64,000 bases of DNA from Amycolatopsis aidingensis (GCF_018885265.1 NZ_CP076538.1:4376001-4440000), one strand, 5' to 3'. Shown: positions 18,844-27,626, numbered from the stretch's first letter. Notes: a model not told the origin generated them from the letters alone. Numbers and translations: made by a program.

Positions 18844-19090
18844 GTACCCGCAGATGCGGGGACAGAGCGTAGTTCTGCGGTACGACCCCGGCCAGTACCC
18901 TCAGCGCGGTCGACTTCCCCGGTCCGGGGGGCCGAGCCGCGCCGGCGTCTCACCCCGCGCCACCTCGATATCCAGTTCGGACAGTGCAAGAGTATGCCCG
19001 AAGTGGACGGACACGTGGTCGAACCGCACCTCTCGACAGGCGGCCAGACCGGCGTCCAGGGTGCGCAGCACCTCGTCCCAGTCCGGATGT
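18844..19090 (-). pseudogene. Remnant of an ABC transporter ATPase gene
   Basis: Read on the minus strand from about 19029, one frame gives VRFDHVSVHFGHTLALSELD, the typical start of a MalK/UgpC-like ATPase, and ends ETPARLGPPDRG, where Walker A begins. The frame then breaks: the next frame continues GKSTALRVLAG, finishing Walker A, and jumps straight to VVPQNYALSPHLRV, which is Q-loop sequence. About 40 residues are missing between these blocks, and the rest of the gene is gone. This is a frameshifted, internally deleted relic with no intact copy nearby. It accounts for the 323-bp gap between the lipoprotein and oxygenase genes. Confidence 0.7.
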
Positions 19091-19096
19091 CTAGGA

Positions 19097-20203
19097 CTAC
19101 CGGGTCTTGTCCAAACGCACCAGCGTCTGCTCGTACTCCCGCACGAACTCCGCCAGCACCTCGGCCACCGGCCGCACGCTGCGCATCCGGCCCACGATCT
19201 GTCCCACCGGCATGGACACCACCGAGGGATCGTGCGCCGCCTGCAACCGCTGGTGCGCGTGCGAGACCAGCAGGTTCTGCAGCGGCATCGGCAATGGCTC
19301 CGGTGCGCCCGGCTCCGACCATGCCTCGGTCCACCGGGTCTTGAGCAGCCGGGCGGGTTTGCCGGTGTAGATCCGGGTGCGCACGGTGTCCGCGGAGCCC
19401 GCGTCCAGCAGCGCCCGCTGCATGGCATCGGAGTCCGCCATGGTCTGCCGGTACTCCTCGGTGGCCAGCCAGACCGAGCCGGTCCAGGCCCCGGACGCGC
19501 CGAGCGCGAGCGCGGCGGCCACCTGCCTTCCGGATCCGATCCCGCCCGCGGCCAGCACCGGAGCCCGCTCGCCAACGGCGTCCACGATCTCCGGCAGCAG
19601 CACCATGGAGGCGATCTCCCCGGTGTGCCCGCCCGCCTCGTAACCCTGCGCCACCACCAGGTCGACGCCGTTGTCCACATGCCGCACGGCGTGCTCGGCC
19701 TTGCCCGCCAGCGCGGCCACCGGCACCCCGGCGGCGTGTGCCTGCTCGATCACGTCCACCGGGGGCGAGCCGAGCGCGTTGGCGATCAGCGCGATCGGGT
19801 GCTTCAGCGCGACCTCGACATGCGCCCTGGCCACCGAGTGCAGCCAACCGAGCACGCCCGCGCGCTCGTCGGTGCCGTCCGGCAGGTCGGGGACGCCGAG
19901 CTGGGCCAGGGTGCGGTCGACGAAGGCGCGGTGCTCGGGAGGGATCATCTCGGTGAGGTCGGTCGAGCTGCCCTCGGTGGGGATCTTCGACGGCATCACG
20001 ATGTCCACCCCGTACGGCCTGCCGCCGGTGTTGGCGTCCATCCAGTCCAGCACCGCGTCCAGTTCGGCCGCGTCGTTGAACCGCACGCAGCCGAGCACGC
20101 CCAGCCCGCCCGCCTTGCTGATGGCGGCCGCGACGTGCTCGGAGGGCGTGAATCCGACGAGCGGGTACTCGATGCCGAGGGTGTCGCACAGCGCGGTACG
20201 CAT
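19097..20203 (-). CDS. Nitronate monooxygenase/enoyl-reductase-family FMN protein
   Basis: A 368-aa TIM-barrel flavoprotein of the 2-nitropropane dioxygenase (NMO) group. Visible landmarks are GIEYPLVGFTPSEHVAAAIS at the start, VAQGYEAGGHTGEIASM (the His next to FMN), and VLAAGGIGSGRQVAAALALGA (phosphate binding). ATG 20203 is chosen because AAGGAG lies 6 nt upstream; the ATG at 20209 would abut it. The gene follows fadD19 by 10 bp, so it is probably part of the KstR-controlled fadD19 transcript. IpdC, encoded at 35833, belongs to the same superfamily, so a role in reducing a steroid-derived enoyl-CoA is possible. True nitronate oxidation is the alternative. Confidence 0.8.
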   Translation of the reverse strand: MRTALCDTLGIEYPLVGFTPSEHVAAAISKAGGLGVLGCVRFNDAAELDAVLDWMDANTGGRPYGVDIVMPSKIPTEGSSTDLTEMIPPEHRAFVDRTLAQLGVPDLPDGTDERAGVLGWLHSVARAHVEVALKHPIALIANALGSPPVDVIEQAHAAGVPVAALAGKAEHAVRHVDNGVDLVVAQGYEAGGHTGEIASMVLLPEIVDAVGERAPVLAAGGIGSGRQVAAALALGASGAWTGSVWLATEEYRQTMADSDAMQRALLDAGSADTVRTRIYTGKPARLLKTRWTEAWSEPGAPEPLPMPLQNLLVSHAHQRLQAAHDPSVVSMPVGQIVGRMRSVRPVAEVLAEFVREYEQTLVRLDKTR

Positions 20204-20213
20204 CCGCATCTCC

Positions 20214-21845
20214 TTAGCTGCTGGTCCGGTCGACGGCGGGCTCGTGCTCGCTGGCGTAGCGCTGCGCCCAGGGATAGTCCGGTTTCCCGCTCGGCGAGCG
20301 GCCGATCCGCTCGGCGACCCAGACGCTGCGCGGCACCTTGTACCCGGCGATCTCGGTCCGCACATGGGCCTCGATCGCCGCGAAGTCCGGGGTGGCGCCC
20401 TGCCTGGTCTGGATCACGGCGCCGACCCGCTGCCCCATCCGCTCGTCCGCGACCCCGATGACCAGCGCGTCGAACACGTCCGGATGGGACTTCAGCGCGG
20501 ACTCCACCTCCTCCGGATAGACCTTCTCGCCGCCGGTGTTGACGCACTGCGAGCCGCGGCCGAGCAGGGTGACCGTGCCGTCCTCCTCGTACCGGGCGTA
20601 GTCCCCCGGCACCACGTACCGGGCGCCGTCCAGCTCCACGAAGATGGTCTTCGACTTCTCCGGGTCCTTGTAGTACCCGAGCGGCACATGGCCACCCCTG
20701 GCGATCCGGCCGGTCGCGCCCGGCACCGGGTCGATCCGGTTACCCTCCTCGTCCAGCAGCACGGCCTGCTTGCCGAAGTTGACCCGCGGCCCCGCGGTGT
20801 GGTCGGCGTCCTTGCTGACCATGCCGATCCCGGTGAACCCGCTCTCCGAGGAGCCGATCGCGTCCGTGATGACCACATGAGGCAGGCAGGCAAGGAAGTC
20901 CTGCTTCACCGAATGCGAGAACAGCGCGGCATGGCTGGAGACCGCGACCAGCGAGGAGGCGTCGTACTCGCCCTCGCGGTAGGCGTCGACCAGCGGGCGG
21001 GCCATCGCGTCACCGACGATGGTGAGTACCTGGACCTTGTTGTCCTGCACGGCTTTCCACACCTCGTGCGGATCGAACTGCGGCACGAACACCACCGGGC
21101 TCCCGGTGAACAGGGCGCCGAATGCGGCCCACTGCGCGGCGCCGTGGATCAGCGGCGCCGCGGGCAGCCGGACCAGGCCGCCGCTCTCCTTGCCCTCGGC
21201 TGCCAATGCCCACTCGTCTGGGACGTACTCACCGGTGACGAAGTTGATCCCGCCGCCGAGCACGCGCCAGACGTCCTCCTGCCGCCACACCACGCCCTTC
21301 GGGTACCCGGTGGTGCCGCCGGTGTACAGGATGTAGTGGTCATCGGCGCTGCGCTCGGGGAAGTCCCGTTCCGGCGAGCTGCCGGCCAGCGCGGTCTCGT
21401 AGTCGACACAGTCCACCCCGCCGTACCCGGAGTAGTCCGCCTCGCTGCCGTCGTCGATCACGACAACATGTTTCACTTTGGGCGCCTTCGGCAGGACGCC
21501 CGCGACCAGCTCGGCGTACCGGCGCTCGTGCACGAGTGCGACCAGGTCGGCGTTGTCGAACAGGTACGCCAGCTCGCCGTGCACGTAGCGGTAGTTCACG
21601 TTGACGGCGATCGCACGCAGCTTGTACGCCGCGATCATCGCCTCCATCGTCTCGATCGAGTTGCGGGAGTAGACCCCGACGTGCGAGCCGGCCCGCACGC
21701 CCTGGTTGGCAAGGTGATGCGCGAGCCGGTTGGCCCGCCGTTCCAGTTCGCCGAAGGTGACCCGTTTCGTGCCGCACACGATGGCAGTGCGGTCCGGCAC
21801 GGCATCAACGGCGTGCTCGAGAAGATCCGCGATGTTGTATGCCAC
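20214..21845 (-). CDS. fadD19: Steroid side-chain acyl-CoA ligase FadD19
   Basis: A 543-aa adenylate-forming enzyme that activates sterol-derived side-chain carboxylates (C26/C27 acids such as 3-oxocholestenoate) to CoA thioesters. The P-loop YTGGTTGYPKG, the aspartate of PGDYARYEEDG, the hinge GRGSQCVNTGGEKVYPEEVE and the C-terminal GKPDYPWA lysine region are all present. The sequence agrees closely with what I recall of M. tuberculosis FadD19 (Rv3515c, 548 aa), including NIADLLEHAVDAVPDR at the start, and the gene is divergent from echA19 as in that species. A KstR-type site lies 11 bp upstream of the start. In rhodococci FadD19 is needed for C24-branched sterols. Confidence 0.92.
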   Translation of the reverse strand: MAYNIADLLEHAVDAVPDRTAIVCGTKRVTFGELERRANRLAHHLANQGVRAGSHVGVYSRNSIETMEAMIAAYKLRAIAVNVNYRYVHGELAYLFDNADLVALVHERRYAELVAGVLPKAPKVKHVVVIDDGSEADYSGYGGVDCVDYETALAGSSPERDFPERSADDHYILYTGGTTGYPKGVVWRQEDVWRVLGGGINFVTGEYVPDEWALAAEGKESGGLVRLPAAPLIHGAAQWAAFGALFTGSPVVFVPQFDPHEVWKAVQDNKVQVLTIVGDAMARPLVDAYREGEYDASSLVAVSSHAALFSHSVKQDFLACLPHVVITDAIGSSESGFTGIGMVSKDADHTAGPRVNFGKQAVLLDEEGNRIDPVPGATGRIARGGHVPLGYYKDPEKSKTIFVELDGARYVVPGDYARYEEDGTVTLLGRGSQCVNTGGEKVYPEEVESALKSHPDVFDALVIGVADERMGQRVGAVIQTRQGATPDFAAIEAHVRTEIAGYKVPRSVWVAERIGRSPSGKPDYPWAQRYASEHEPAVDRTSS

Positions 21846-21855
21846 TCGCTTAAAC

Positions 21856-21869
21856 TAGAACATGTTATC
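21856..21869. promoter_or_regulatory. KstR operator, fadD19/echA19
   Basis: TAGAACATGTTATC matches 13 of 14 positions of TnnAACnnGTTnnA (the last base is C). It lies in the 73-bp divergent promoter of fadD19 and echA19. Confidence 0.7.
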
Positions 21870-21918
21870 GTTCTGGGCAATAGAACTGAGCAGGCTCACC
21901 TGATCGGAAGGCGGCGAG

Positions 21919-22722
21919 ATGACTGAAACCGCGTCGGAAGCCCCGCACGCGCTAGTGGAACAACGAGGGCACACGCTGATCGTCACGATGAACCGGCCGC
22001 ACGCCCGCAACGCGCTGACCGGCGAGATGCTCACGATCATGACCGAGGCCTGGGACCGGGTGGACGAGGATCCGGAGATCCGCTGCTGCGTGCTGACCGG
22101 TGCGGGCGGCGCGTTCTGCGCCGGTGCGGACCTGAAGTCGATGAGCCGCAACAGCCCTTCGGGCGCCTTCGAACGCGGCAGCTTCGACCCGAGCCGGATC
22201 GACGGCCTGCTGAAGGGACGCAGGCTGACCAAACCACTGATCGCCGCCGTCGAGGGCCCCGCGATCGCGGGCGGCACCGAGATCCTGCAGGGAACCGATA
22301 TCCGGGTCGCGGGCGAGAGTGCGAAGTTCGGCGTGTCCGAGGCCCGCTGGGGCCTGTTCCCGCTGGGCGGGTCCGCGGTGCGGCTGCCGAGGCAGATCCC
22401 CTACACCCTGGCCGCGGACATCCTGCTCACCGGACGGCATCTGACCGCGGCCGAGGCCAGGGACATCGGGCTGATCGGGCAGGTCGTCCCCGACGGTACG
22501 GCGCTGGAGCGCGCGCTGGAGATCGCGGAGCGGATCGCCGCGAACGGGCCACTGGCCGTGCGGGCGATCCTGCGCACCATGCGCGACACCGAGGGGATGC
22601 ACGAGGAGGAGGCGTTCACCCTGGACGCCAGGTACGGCATGGAGGTCTTCGCCAGCCAGGACGCCAAGGAGGGCCCGCGCGCCTTCGCCGAGAAACGCAC
22701 CCCCCACTTCACCGGCAGCTGA
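21919..22722 (+). CDS. echA19: Steroid enoyl-CoA hydratase EchA19
   Basis: A 267-aa crotonase. The oxyanion-hole segments are [15 protein letters not shown] and [20 protein letters not shown], and the catalytic Glu region is [23 protein letters not shown]. tuberculosis EchA19 (Rv3516, 263 aa) hydrates side-chain enoyl-CoAs such as 3-oxo-chol-4,22-dien-24-oyl-CoA. Length, divergence from fadD19 and the shared KstR-type operator support the same role. It converges on the next acyl-CoA ligase gene with 4 bp between them. Confidence 0.9.
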   Translation: MTETASEAPHALVEQRGHTLIVTMNRPHARNALTGEMLTIMTEAWDRVDEDPEIRCCVLTGAGGAFCAGADLKSMSRNSPSGAFERGSFDPSRIDGLLKGRRLTKPLIAAVEGPAIAGGTEILQGTDIRVAGESAKFGVSEARWGLFPLGGSAVRLPRQIPYTLAADILLTGRHLTAAEARDIGLIGQVVPDGTALERALEIAERIAANGPLAVRAILRTMRDTEGMHEEEAFTLDARYGMEVFASQDAKEGPRAFAEKRTPHFTGS

Positions 22723-22726
22723 GGGG

Positions 22727-24292
22727 TCAGATAGCGCGGTCGTGGGAGGACCAGTAGGGGTCGCGGAGCTTGCGTTTGTAGAGCTTGCCGTTGGGGTCGC
22801 GGGGCAGCTCCGGCAGGTAGTCCACGCTGCGCGGCAGCTTGAACTTCGCCAGCCGCGCGCGGGCGTGCTCCAGCAGCTCCGCGGTGAGCTCGGCGGAGGG
22901 AGTCACCCCATCGGCCGGCTGGACCACGGCCTTGATCTCCTCACCCCAGTCCTCGTGCGGCACGCCGAACACCGCCACATCGGCGACCTTCGGATGCGTC
23001 ACCAGCTCGCCCTCGATCTCCGCGGGGTAGATGTTCACCCCACCGGAGATGATCATGTCGTTCTTCCGGTCGTGCAGGTACAGGTAGCCGTCCTCGTCCA
23101 GGTGCCCGACGTCCCCGAGGGTGAACAGGTCGCCGACCCTGGCCTGCTCGGTCTTGGCCCGGTCCCGGTGGTACTCGAACCGGGCGTCGCCCATCTTCAT
23201 GTACACCGTGCCGACCTCGCCGGCGGGCAGCTCGGCACCATCGTCATCCAGGATCCGGATCGTGGACCCCGGCCACGGCCTGCCGACCGAGCCCGGTTTG
23301 CGCAACCACTCCTGCCCGCTGATCACCGTGCCGCCGCCCTCGGTCGCCGCGTAGTACTCGGTGACCACCGGACCCCACCACTCGAGCATCCGCCGCTTGA
23401 CCTCGGGCGGGCAGGGCGCGGCGCCGTGGATCATGTTGCGCAGCGAGGACATGTCGTACCGCGCCCGTACCTGCTCCGGCAGCGCCAGCAGCCTGCGGAA
23501 CTGCGTGGGCACCATATGACTGTGCGTCACCCGGTGCCGTTCGATCAGCCGCAGCATCTCCTCGGCGTCCCAGCGGTCCATCAGCACCGCGGTGTGGCCG
23601 AGCTGGATCGAGATGGCGACGAAGTTCAGCACCGCGGTGTGATAGAGCGGCGAACCGCACAGGTGCACATGGTCGTCGAAGGGCGCCAGCCCGAAGATGC
23701 CGAAGAACCAGGTGGACGCCGCGGGCACCTGGTCGGGGTCGGCACCGGTCAGCGGCCTGCGCACGCCCTTGGGCCTGCCGGTGGTGCCGGAGGTGTAGAG
23801 CATCGGCGAACCCGCGGTGCGGTTCGCGGGCCGCTCGCCCGCACCCGAGGCCAGCTGCCCGATGTCCCGGAACCCCGGTACCGGGCCGACCGCGAACCGG
23901 GCATTCGCCGGTACGCCCGCCTCCTCGGCGGCCGCAACAGCGGCCTCGGCGAACCGCTCGTGCGCCAGGAAGGCCTTGGCCCCGCTGTCGGTCAGGATGT
24001 AGGCGACCTCCGGACCGACCAGGTGCCAGTTCACCATGACCACGTAGAGCCCGGACTGGAGCGCGGCGAAGTAGGCCGCCAGCAGCTCGGCGCCGTTGGG
24101 CTGCAACACCACCACCACGTCGCCTGCCTCGAGGCCGAGCTCGCGCAGGCCGCAGGCATAGGCGTTGGCCCTGGCGCTCAGCTGGGCGTAACTGATCTCG
24201 CTGCCGTCGGTGTCGACCACGGCGGTGCGGTCCGGCTGCTCTTCCGCGATATGCCACAGGCCGGGGGTGCTCACTGTCGAGGTGCTGGACAT
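22727..24292 (-). CDS. Acyl-CoA synthetase, KstR-regulated
   Basis: A 521-aa AMP-forming ligase. P-loop YTSGTTGRPKGVRRP, the motif YYAATEGGGT, GDVGHLDEDGYLYLHDRKND and the C-terminal PRDPNGKLYKRKLRDPYW (catalytic Lys) are all present. It resembles the FadD4/bile-acid-ligase-like branch rather than FadD17 or FadD19, so I give no symbol. The start at 24292 is preferred: the upstream ATG at 24328 would put the perfect KstR box (24304-24317) inside the gene. It shares a divergent promoter with the DUF35-ltp4-ltp3 operon, which points to a sterol or bile-acid side-chain acid as substrate. Confidence 0.82.
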   Translation of the reverse strand: MSSTSTVSTPGLWHIAEEQPDRTAVVDTDGSEISYAQLSARANAYACGLRELGLEAGDVVVVLQPNGAELLAAYFAALQSGLYVVMVNWHLVGPEVAYILTDSGAKAFLAHERFAEAAVAAAEEAGVPANARFAVGPVPGFRDIGQLASGAGERPANRTAGSPMLYTSGTTGRPKGVRRPLTGADPDQVPAASTWFFGIFGLAPFDDHVHLCGSPLYHTAVLNFVAISIQLGHTAVLMDRWDAEEMLRLIERHRVTHSHMVPTQFRRLLALPEQVRARYDMSSLRNMIHGAAPCPPEVKRRMLEWWGPVVTEYYAATEGGGTVISGQEWLRKPGSVGRPWPGSTIRILDDDGAELPAGEVGTVYMKMGDARFEYHRDRAKTEQARVGDLFTLGDVGHLDEDGYLYLHDRKNDMIISGGVNIYPAEIEGELVTHPKVADVAVFGVPHEDWGEEIKAVVQPADGVTPSAELTAELLEHARARLAKFKLPRSVDYLPELPRDPNGKLYKRKLRDPYWSSHDRAI

Positions 24293-24303
24293 ACCCTCGA
24301 ATC

Positions 24304-24317
24304 TAGAACTTGTTTCA
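24304..24317. promoter_or_regulatory. KstR operator (perfect match)
   Basis: TAGAACTTGTTTCA matches every fixed position of TnnAACnnGTTnnA. It lies 12 bp upstream of the acyl-CoA synthetase start. Confidence 0.8.
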
Positions 24318-24368
24318 CCATTGGGCAAGGTGTCAAACCCACGACCACCGACGCCTTGCCGAGATTTC

Positions 24369-24382
24369 GAGAACGTGTTTCA
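24369..24382. promoter_or_regulatory. KstR operator for the DUF35-ltp4-ltp3 operon
   Basis: GAGAACGTGTTTCA matches the KstR motif except for the first base. It ends 9 bp before the GTG of the DUF35 gene, where a repressor would block the promoter or a near-leaderless start. Confidence 0.68.
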
Positions 24383-24390
24383 CTTCTGAT

Positions 24391-25398
24391 GTGACCGCAA
24401 GTACCAATCCAGTGCCTGCCGCGCAGCCCCCGTTGTCCGCACCGCTGGAGGTGGGCTTCGACTACACCCGCTCGCTGGGACCGGTGCTCGGCCGGTTCGT
24501 CGACGGCCTGCGGGAGCGGCGGATCGAGGGCGCCCGGGGCAGCGACGGCAGGGTGCACGTGCCGCCGGTGGAGTACGACCCGGTGACCGCCCGGCCGCTC
24601 ACCGAGTTCGTGCCGGTCGCCGAGGTGGGCACGGTGGTGTCCTGGTCGTGGATCGCCGAGCCGCTGGCGGGGCAGCCCCTGGCGCGCCCGTTCGCCTGGG
24701 CGCTCATCCGGCTGGACGGGGCGGACACCGCGATGCTGCACGCCATCGACGTACCCGGCCCGGAGCACCTGCGCACCGGTATGCGGGTCCGGGTCCGCTG
24801 GGCGGCCGAGCCGGTGGGCCACATCAGGGACATCGCCTGCTTCGTCCCCGAGGACACCCGGCACGAGCCGGGGCCGTTGCCCGCGCCTCCCCCGGTCGCC
24901 GAGCGCGCCGACGGCGAGCCGGTCGGCACCGTCATCACCCCGATCCACCTGCGGTACCAGCACTCGGCATCACCGGAGGAGAGCAGGTACCTGCGCGCGC
25001 TCGAGCAGGGGCGACTGCTCGGCCAGCGGTGCCCGGAGTGCCGCAAGGTCTACATCCCGCCCCGCGGCGCCTGCCCCACCGACGGCGTGCCCACCACCGA
25101 GGAGGTGGAGTTGCCGGATACCGGGATTGTCACCACCTTCTGCATCGTGAACGTGCCCTTCCTCGGGCAGCGCATCAAACCGCCGTACGTCGCGGCCTAC
25201 ATCCTGCTGGACGGGGCGGACATCGCTTTCCTGCACCTAGTGCTCGGCTGCGCGGCCGAGGAGGTGCGGATGGGCATGCGGGTGCGGGCCGCATGGAAGC
25301 CCCGCGAGCAGTGGTGGACCACGCTGGAGAACATCGAGTACTTCGAGCCTACCGGCGAACCGGATGCCGCCTACGAGTCCTTCGCCCACCACCTCTAG
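24391..25398 (+). CDS. Tandem DUF35 OB-fold protein, partner of Ltp3/Ltp4
   Basis: A 335-aa counterpart of M. tuberculosis Rv3521, which also precedes ltp4 and ltp3. Residues about 25-155 form one DUF35-like OB-fold with no cysteines where a zinc ribbon would be. Residues about 180-320 form a second one with CPEC at 214-217 and a single Cys at 228 (ACPTDG), so a classical four-Cys ribbon is incomplete. DUF35 proteins bind thiolase-fold partners and form substrate channels, as ChsH2-DUF35 does with the Ltp2 aldolase. GTG 24391 is chosen because the KstR-type box lies just upstream; the longer frame from 24310 would read through it. Confidence 0.8.
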   Translation: MTASTNPVPAAQPPLSAPLEVGFDYTRSLGPVLGRFVDGLRERRIEGARGSDGRVHVPPVEYDPVTARPLTEFVPVAEVGTVVSWSWIAEPLAGQPLARPFAWALIRLDGADTAMLHAIDVPGPEHLRTGMRVRVRWAAEPVGHIRDIACFVPEDTRHEPGPLPAPPPVAERADGEPVGTVITPIHLRYQHSASPEESRYLRALEQGRLLGQRCPECRKVYIPPRGACPTDGVPTTEEVELPDTGIVTTFCIVNVPFLGQRIKPPYVAAYILLDGADIAFLHLVLGCAAEEVRMGMRVRAAWKPREQWWTTLENIEYFEPTGEPDAAYESFAHHL

Positions 25399-25407
25399 AG
25401 GTCAGCA

Positions 25408-26463
25408 ATGAACGAAGTCGCCGTCGTCGGGTTCGCGCAGGGCCACAACGTCCGCCGCAGCGAGGGCACCACCAACGGGGTGGAGATGCTGGTCCCGTTG
25501 CTCGCCGAGGTCTTCGAGCAGACCTCACTGTCCAAGGAGGACATCGGGTTCTGGTGCTCCGGTTCCTCGGACTACCTCGCGGGCAGGGCGTTCTCCTTCA
25601 TCGCCGCAGTGGACGCCCTCGGCGCCTTCCCGCCGATCCACGAGTCGCATGTGGAAATGGACGCGGCATGGGCCCTGTACGAGGCCTGGCTGAAGATCCG
25701 CACCGGCGAGGTGGACACCGCGCTGGTGTACGGGTTCGGCAAGTCCTCGGCAGGGCAGCTGCGCCGGGTGCTCGCATTGCAGCTCGACCCCTACCTGGTC
25801 GCTCCACTGTGGCCGGACTCGATCAGCATCGCGGGAATACAGGCAAGAATGGGCATCGAAGCCGGGCTGTGGAGCGAGCGGGAGATGGCCGAGGTCGCCG
25901 CGCGCAGCCTCGCCGATGCGCGGGAGAACCCGCTCGCCCAGCGATCCGGCGCCGAGGACGCGGCCACACTGCTGGAGCGGCCGATGTTCGCCGACCCCCT
26001 GCGGAAGCACGATATCGCCCCGGTGACCGACGGGGCGGCCGTGCTGGTACTGGCGGCGGCGGACCGGGCGGCCGAGCTCGCGGACCGGCCCGCGGTGATC
26101 ACCGGCATCGAACACCGGGTGGACTCCCCCACGCTCGGCGCAAGGGAGCTGACCCGTTCACCCTCCACCGAGGCGGCCGGGGCGGCCGCCGGCGGGGACG
26201 GGGTGCAGCTCGCCGAGCTGCACGCACCCTTCACTCACCAGGAGATCATCCTGCGCAACGCGCTCGGCCTCGGGGAGAACGTGCGGGTGAACCCCTCGGG
26301 CGGGGTGCTGGCGGGCAACCCCATGTTCGCCGCGGGCCTCGCCCGGATCGGCGAGGCCGCGGGACAGATCCTGCTGGGCAACGCCGACCGGGTGCTCGCC
26401 CACGCCACCAGCGGCCCGGCACTGCAACAGAACCTGGTGGCGGTACTGGAGGGGCGCGACTGA
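25408..26463 (+). CDS. ltp4: Thiolase-like aldolase/lipid transfer protein Ltp4
   Basis: A 351-aa member of the SCP-x thiolase-like superfamily, close in length to M. tuberculosis Ltp4 (Rv3522). Landmarks include VAVVGFAQGHNVRRSEGTTN, PVTDGAAVLVLAA, AELHAPFTHQEIILRNALGL and RVNPSGGVLAGNPMFAAGL. Relatives act as retro-aldolases on C24-branched sterol side chains together with a DUF35 partner. It begins 9 bp after the DUF35 gene and is joined to ltp3 by a 1-bp stop/start overlap. The usual thiolase catalytic Cys is not evident, as expected for this group. Confidence 0.85.
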   Translation: MNEVAVVGFAQGHNVRRSEGTTNGVEMLVPLLAEVFEQTSLSKEDIGFWCSGSSDYLAGRAFSFIAAVDALGAFPPIHESHVEMDAAWALYEAWLKIRTGEVDTALVYGFGKSSAGQLRRVLALQLDPYLVAPLWPDSISIAGIQARMGIEAGLWSEREMAEVAARSLADARENPLAQRSGAEDAATLLERPMFADPLRKHDIAPVTDGAAVLVLAAADRAAELADRPAVITGIEHRVDSPTLGARELTRSPSTEAAGAAAGGDGVQLAELHAPFTHQEIILRNALGLGENVRVNPSGGVLAGNPMFAAGLARIGEAAGQILLGNADRVLAHATSGPALQQNLVAVLEGRD

Positions 26464-27626
26464 TGGCCAAGCAACTCGCCGCCGTACTCGGCACCGGGCA
26501 GACCCACCACCGGGCCAAGCGCACCGATGTGTCCATCCCCGGGCTGCTGCGCGAGGCCATCGACCGGGCGATGGCCGATGCCGGGGTCGAGTGGGCGGAT
26601 ATCGACGCCGTGGTGCTCGGCAAGGCCCCGGACCTGTTCGAGGGCGTGATGATGCCGGAGCTGTTCCTCGCCGACGCCCTCGGCGCCACCGGCAAGCCAC
26701 TGCTGCGGGTGCACACCGCGGGCTCGGTCGGCGGATCCACCGCGCTGGTCGCCACCAGCCTGGTGCAGTCCGGGGTGCACCGGCGGGTGCTGACGGTGGC
26801 CTTCGAGAAGCAGTCCGAGTCCAACGCGATGTGGGCGCTTTCCATCCTGCCGCCGTTCCAGATGCCGGTCGGCGCCGGCGCAGGCGGGTACTTCGCGCCG
26901 CATGTCCGCTCCTACATCCGGCGGTCCGGCGCACCCGCGCACGTCGGCGCGATCGTCGCGGCCAAGGACCGGCAGTGCGGCGCGCTCAACCCGTTCGCGC
27001 ACCTGCGGCAGCGCGAGATCACCGTGGAGTCGGTGCAGGCCTCGCAGATGCTCTGGGACCCGATCCGCTACGACGAGACCTGCCCATCCTCCGACGGCGC
27101 ATGCGCGATGGTGATCGGGGACGAGGCCGCGGGCGAGGCGGTGCCGGGCGGCGCTGGCTGGATCCACGCCACCGCCATGCGCACCGAACCGACCACCTTC
27201 GCAGGCCGGGACCAGGTCAGCCCGCAGGCAGGCCGGGACGCCGCGGCCGCGCTGTGGCGGGAGGCAGGCATCACCGATCCATTGTCCGAAGTGGATGCCG
27301 CGGAGATCTACGTGCCGTTCTCCTGGTTCGAGCCGATGTGGCTGGAGAACCTCGGGTTCACCGCCGAGGGCGAGGGCTGGAAGCTCACCGAGTCCGGCGA
27401 GACCGCCCTGGGCGGCAGGCTGCCGGTGAATCCCTCCGGCGGGGTGCTGTGCACCAACCCGATCGGCGCATCGGGAATGCTGCGGTTCGCCGAGGCTGCC
27501 AAGCAGGTGATGGGCCGGGCGGGCGACTACCAGGTGGACGGCGCGGGGCGCGCCCTCGGGCATGCCTATGGCGGCGGCTCCCAGTACTTCGCCATGTGGG
27601 TGGTCGGCGCGGCCAAACCCGGGTGA
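26463..27626 (+). CDS. ltp3: Thiolase-like aldolase/lipid transfer protein Ltp3
   Basis: A 387-aa SCP-x thiolase-like protein, length as in M. tuberculosis Ltp3 (Rv3523, about 394 aa). Features include AAVLGTGQTHHRAKRTDVSI, LRVHTAGSVGGSTALVATSL, YDETCPSSDGACAMVIGDE, AAEIYVPFSWFEPMWLE and LPVNPSGGVLCTNPIGASG. It probably pairs with Ltp4 and the DUF35 protein for aldolytic removal of sterol side-chain fragments; in rhodococci ltp3 and ltp4 are linked to C24-branched sterols. The stop codon is part of a perfect hairpin shared with the converging gene. Confidence 0.86.
   Translation: MAKQLAAVLGTGQTHHRAKRTDVSIPGLLREAIDRAMADAGVEWADIDAVVLGKAPDLFEGVMMPELFLADALGATGKPLLRVHTAGSVGGSTALVATSLVQSGVHRRVLTVAFEKQSESNAMWALSILPPFQMPVGAGAGGYFAPHVRSYIRRSGAPAHVGAIVAAKDRQCGALNPFAHLRQREITVESVQASQMLWDPIRYDETCPSSDGACAMVIGDEAAGEAVPGGAGWIHATAMRTEPTTFAGRDQVSPQAGRDAAAALWREAGITDPLSEVDAAEIYVPFSWFEPMWLENLGFTAEGEGWKLTESGETALGGRLPVNPSGGVLCTNPIGASGMLRFAEAAKQVMGRAGDYQVDGAGRALGHAYGGGSQYFAMWVVGAAKPG

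Noticed and set aside
22720..22729. A stop-to-stop hairpin between echA19 and the next ligase gene
   Set aside because: Only the 3-bp TGA/TCA symmetry is present; there is no stem.
24648..27626. 992-codon + strand frame across the DUF35, ltp4 and ltp3 genes
   Set aside because: Only its last 387 codons (ltp3) are real; the rest is another frame of the DUF35 and ltp4 genes.
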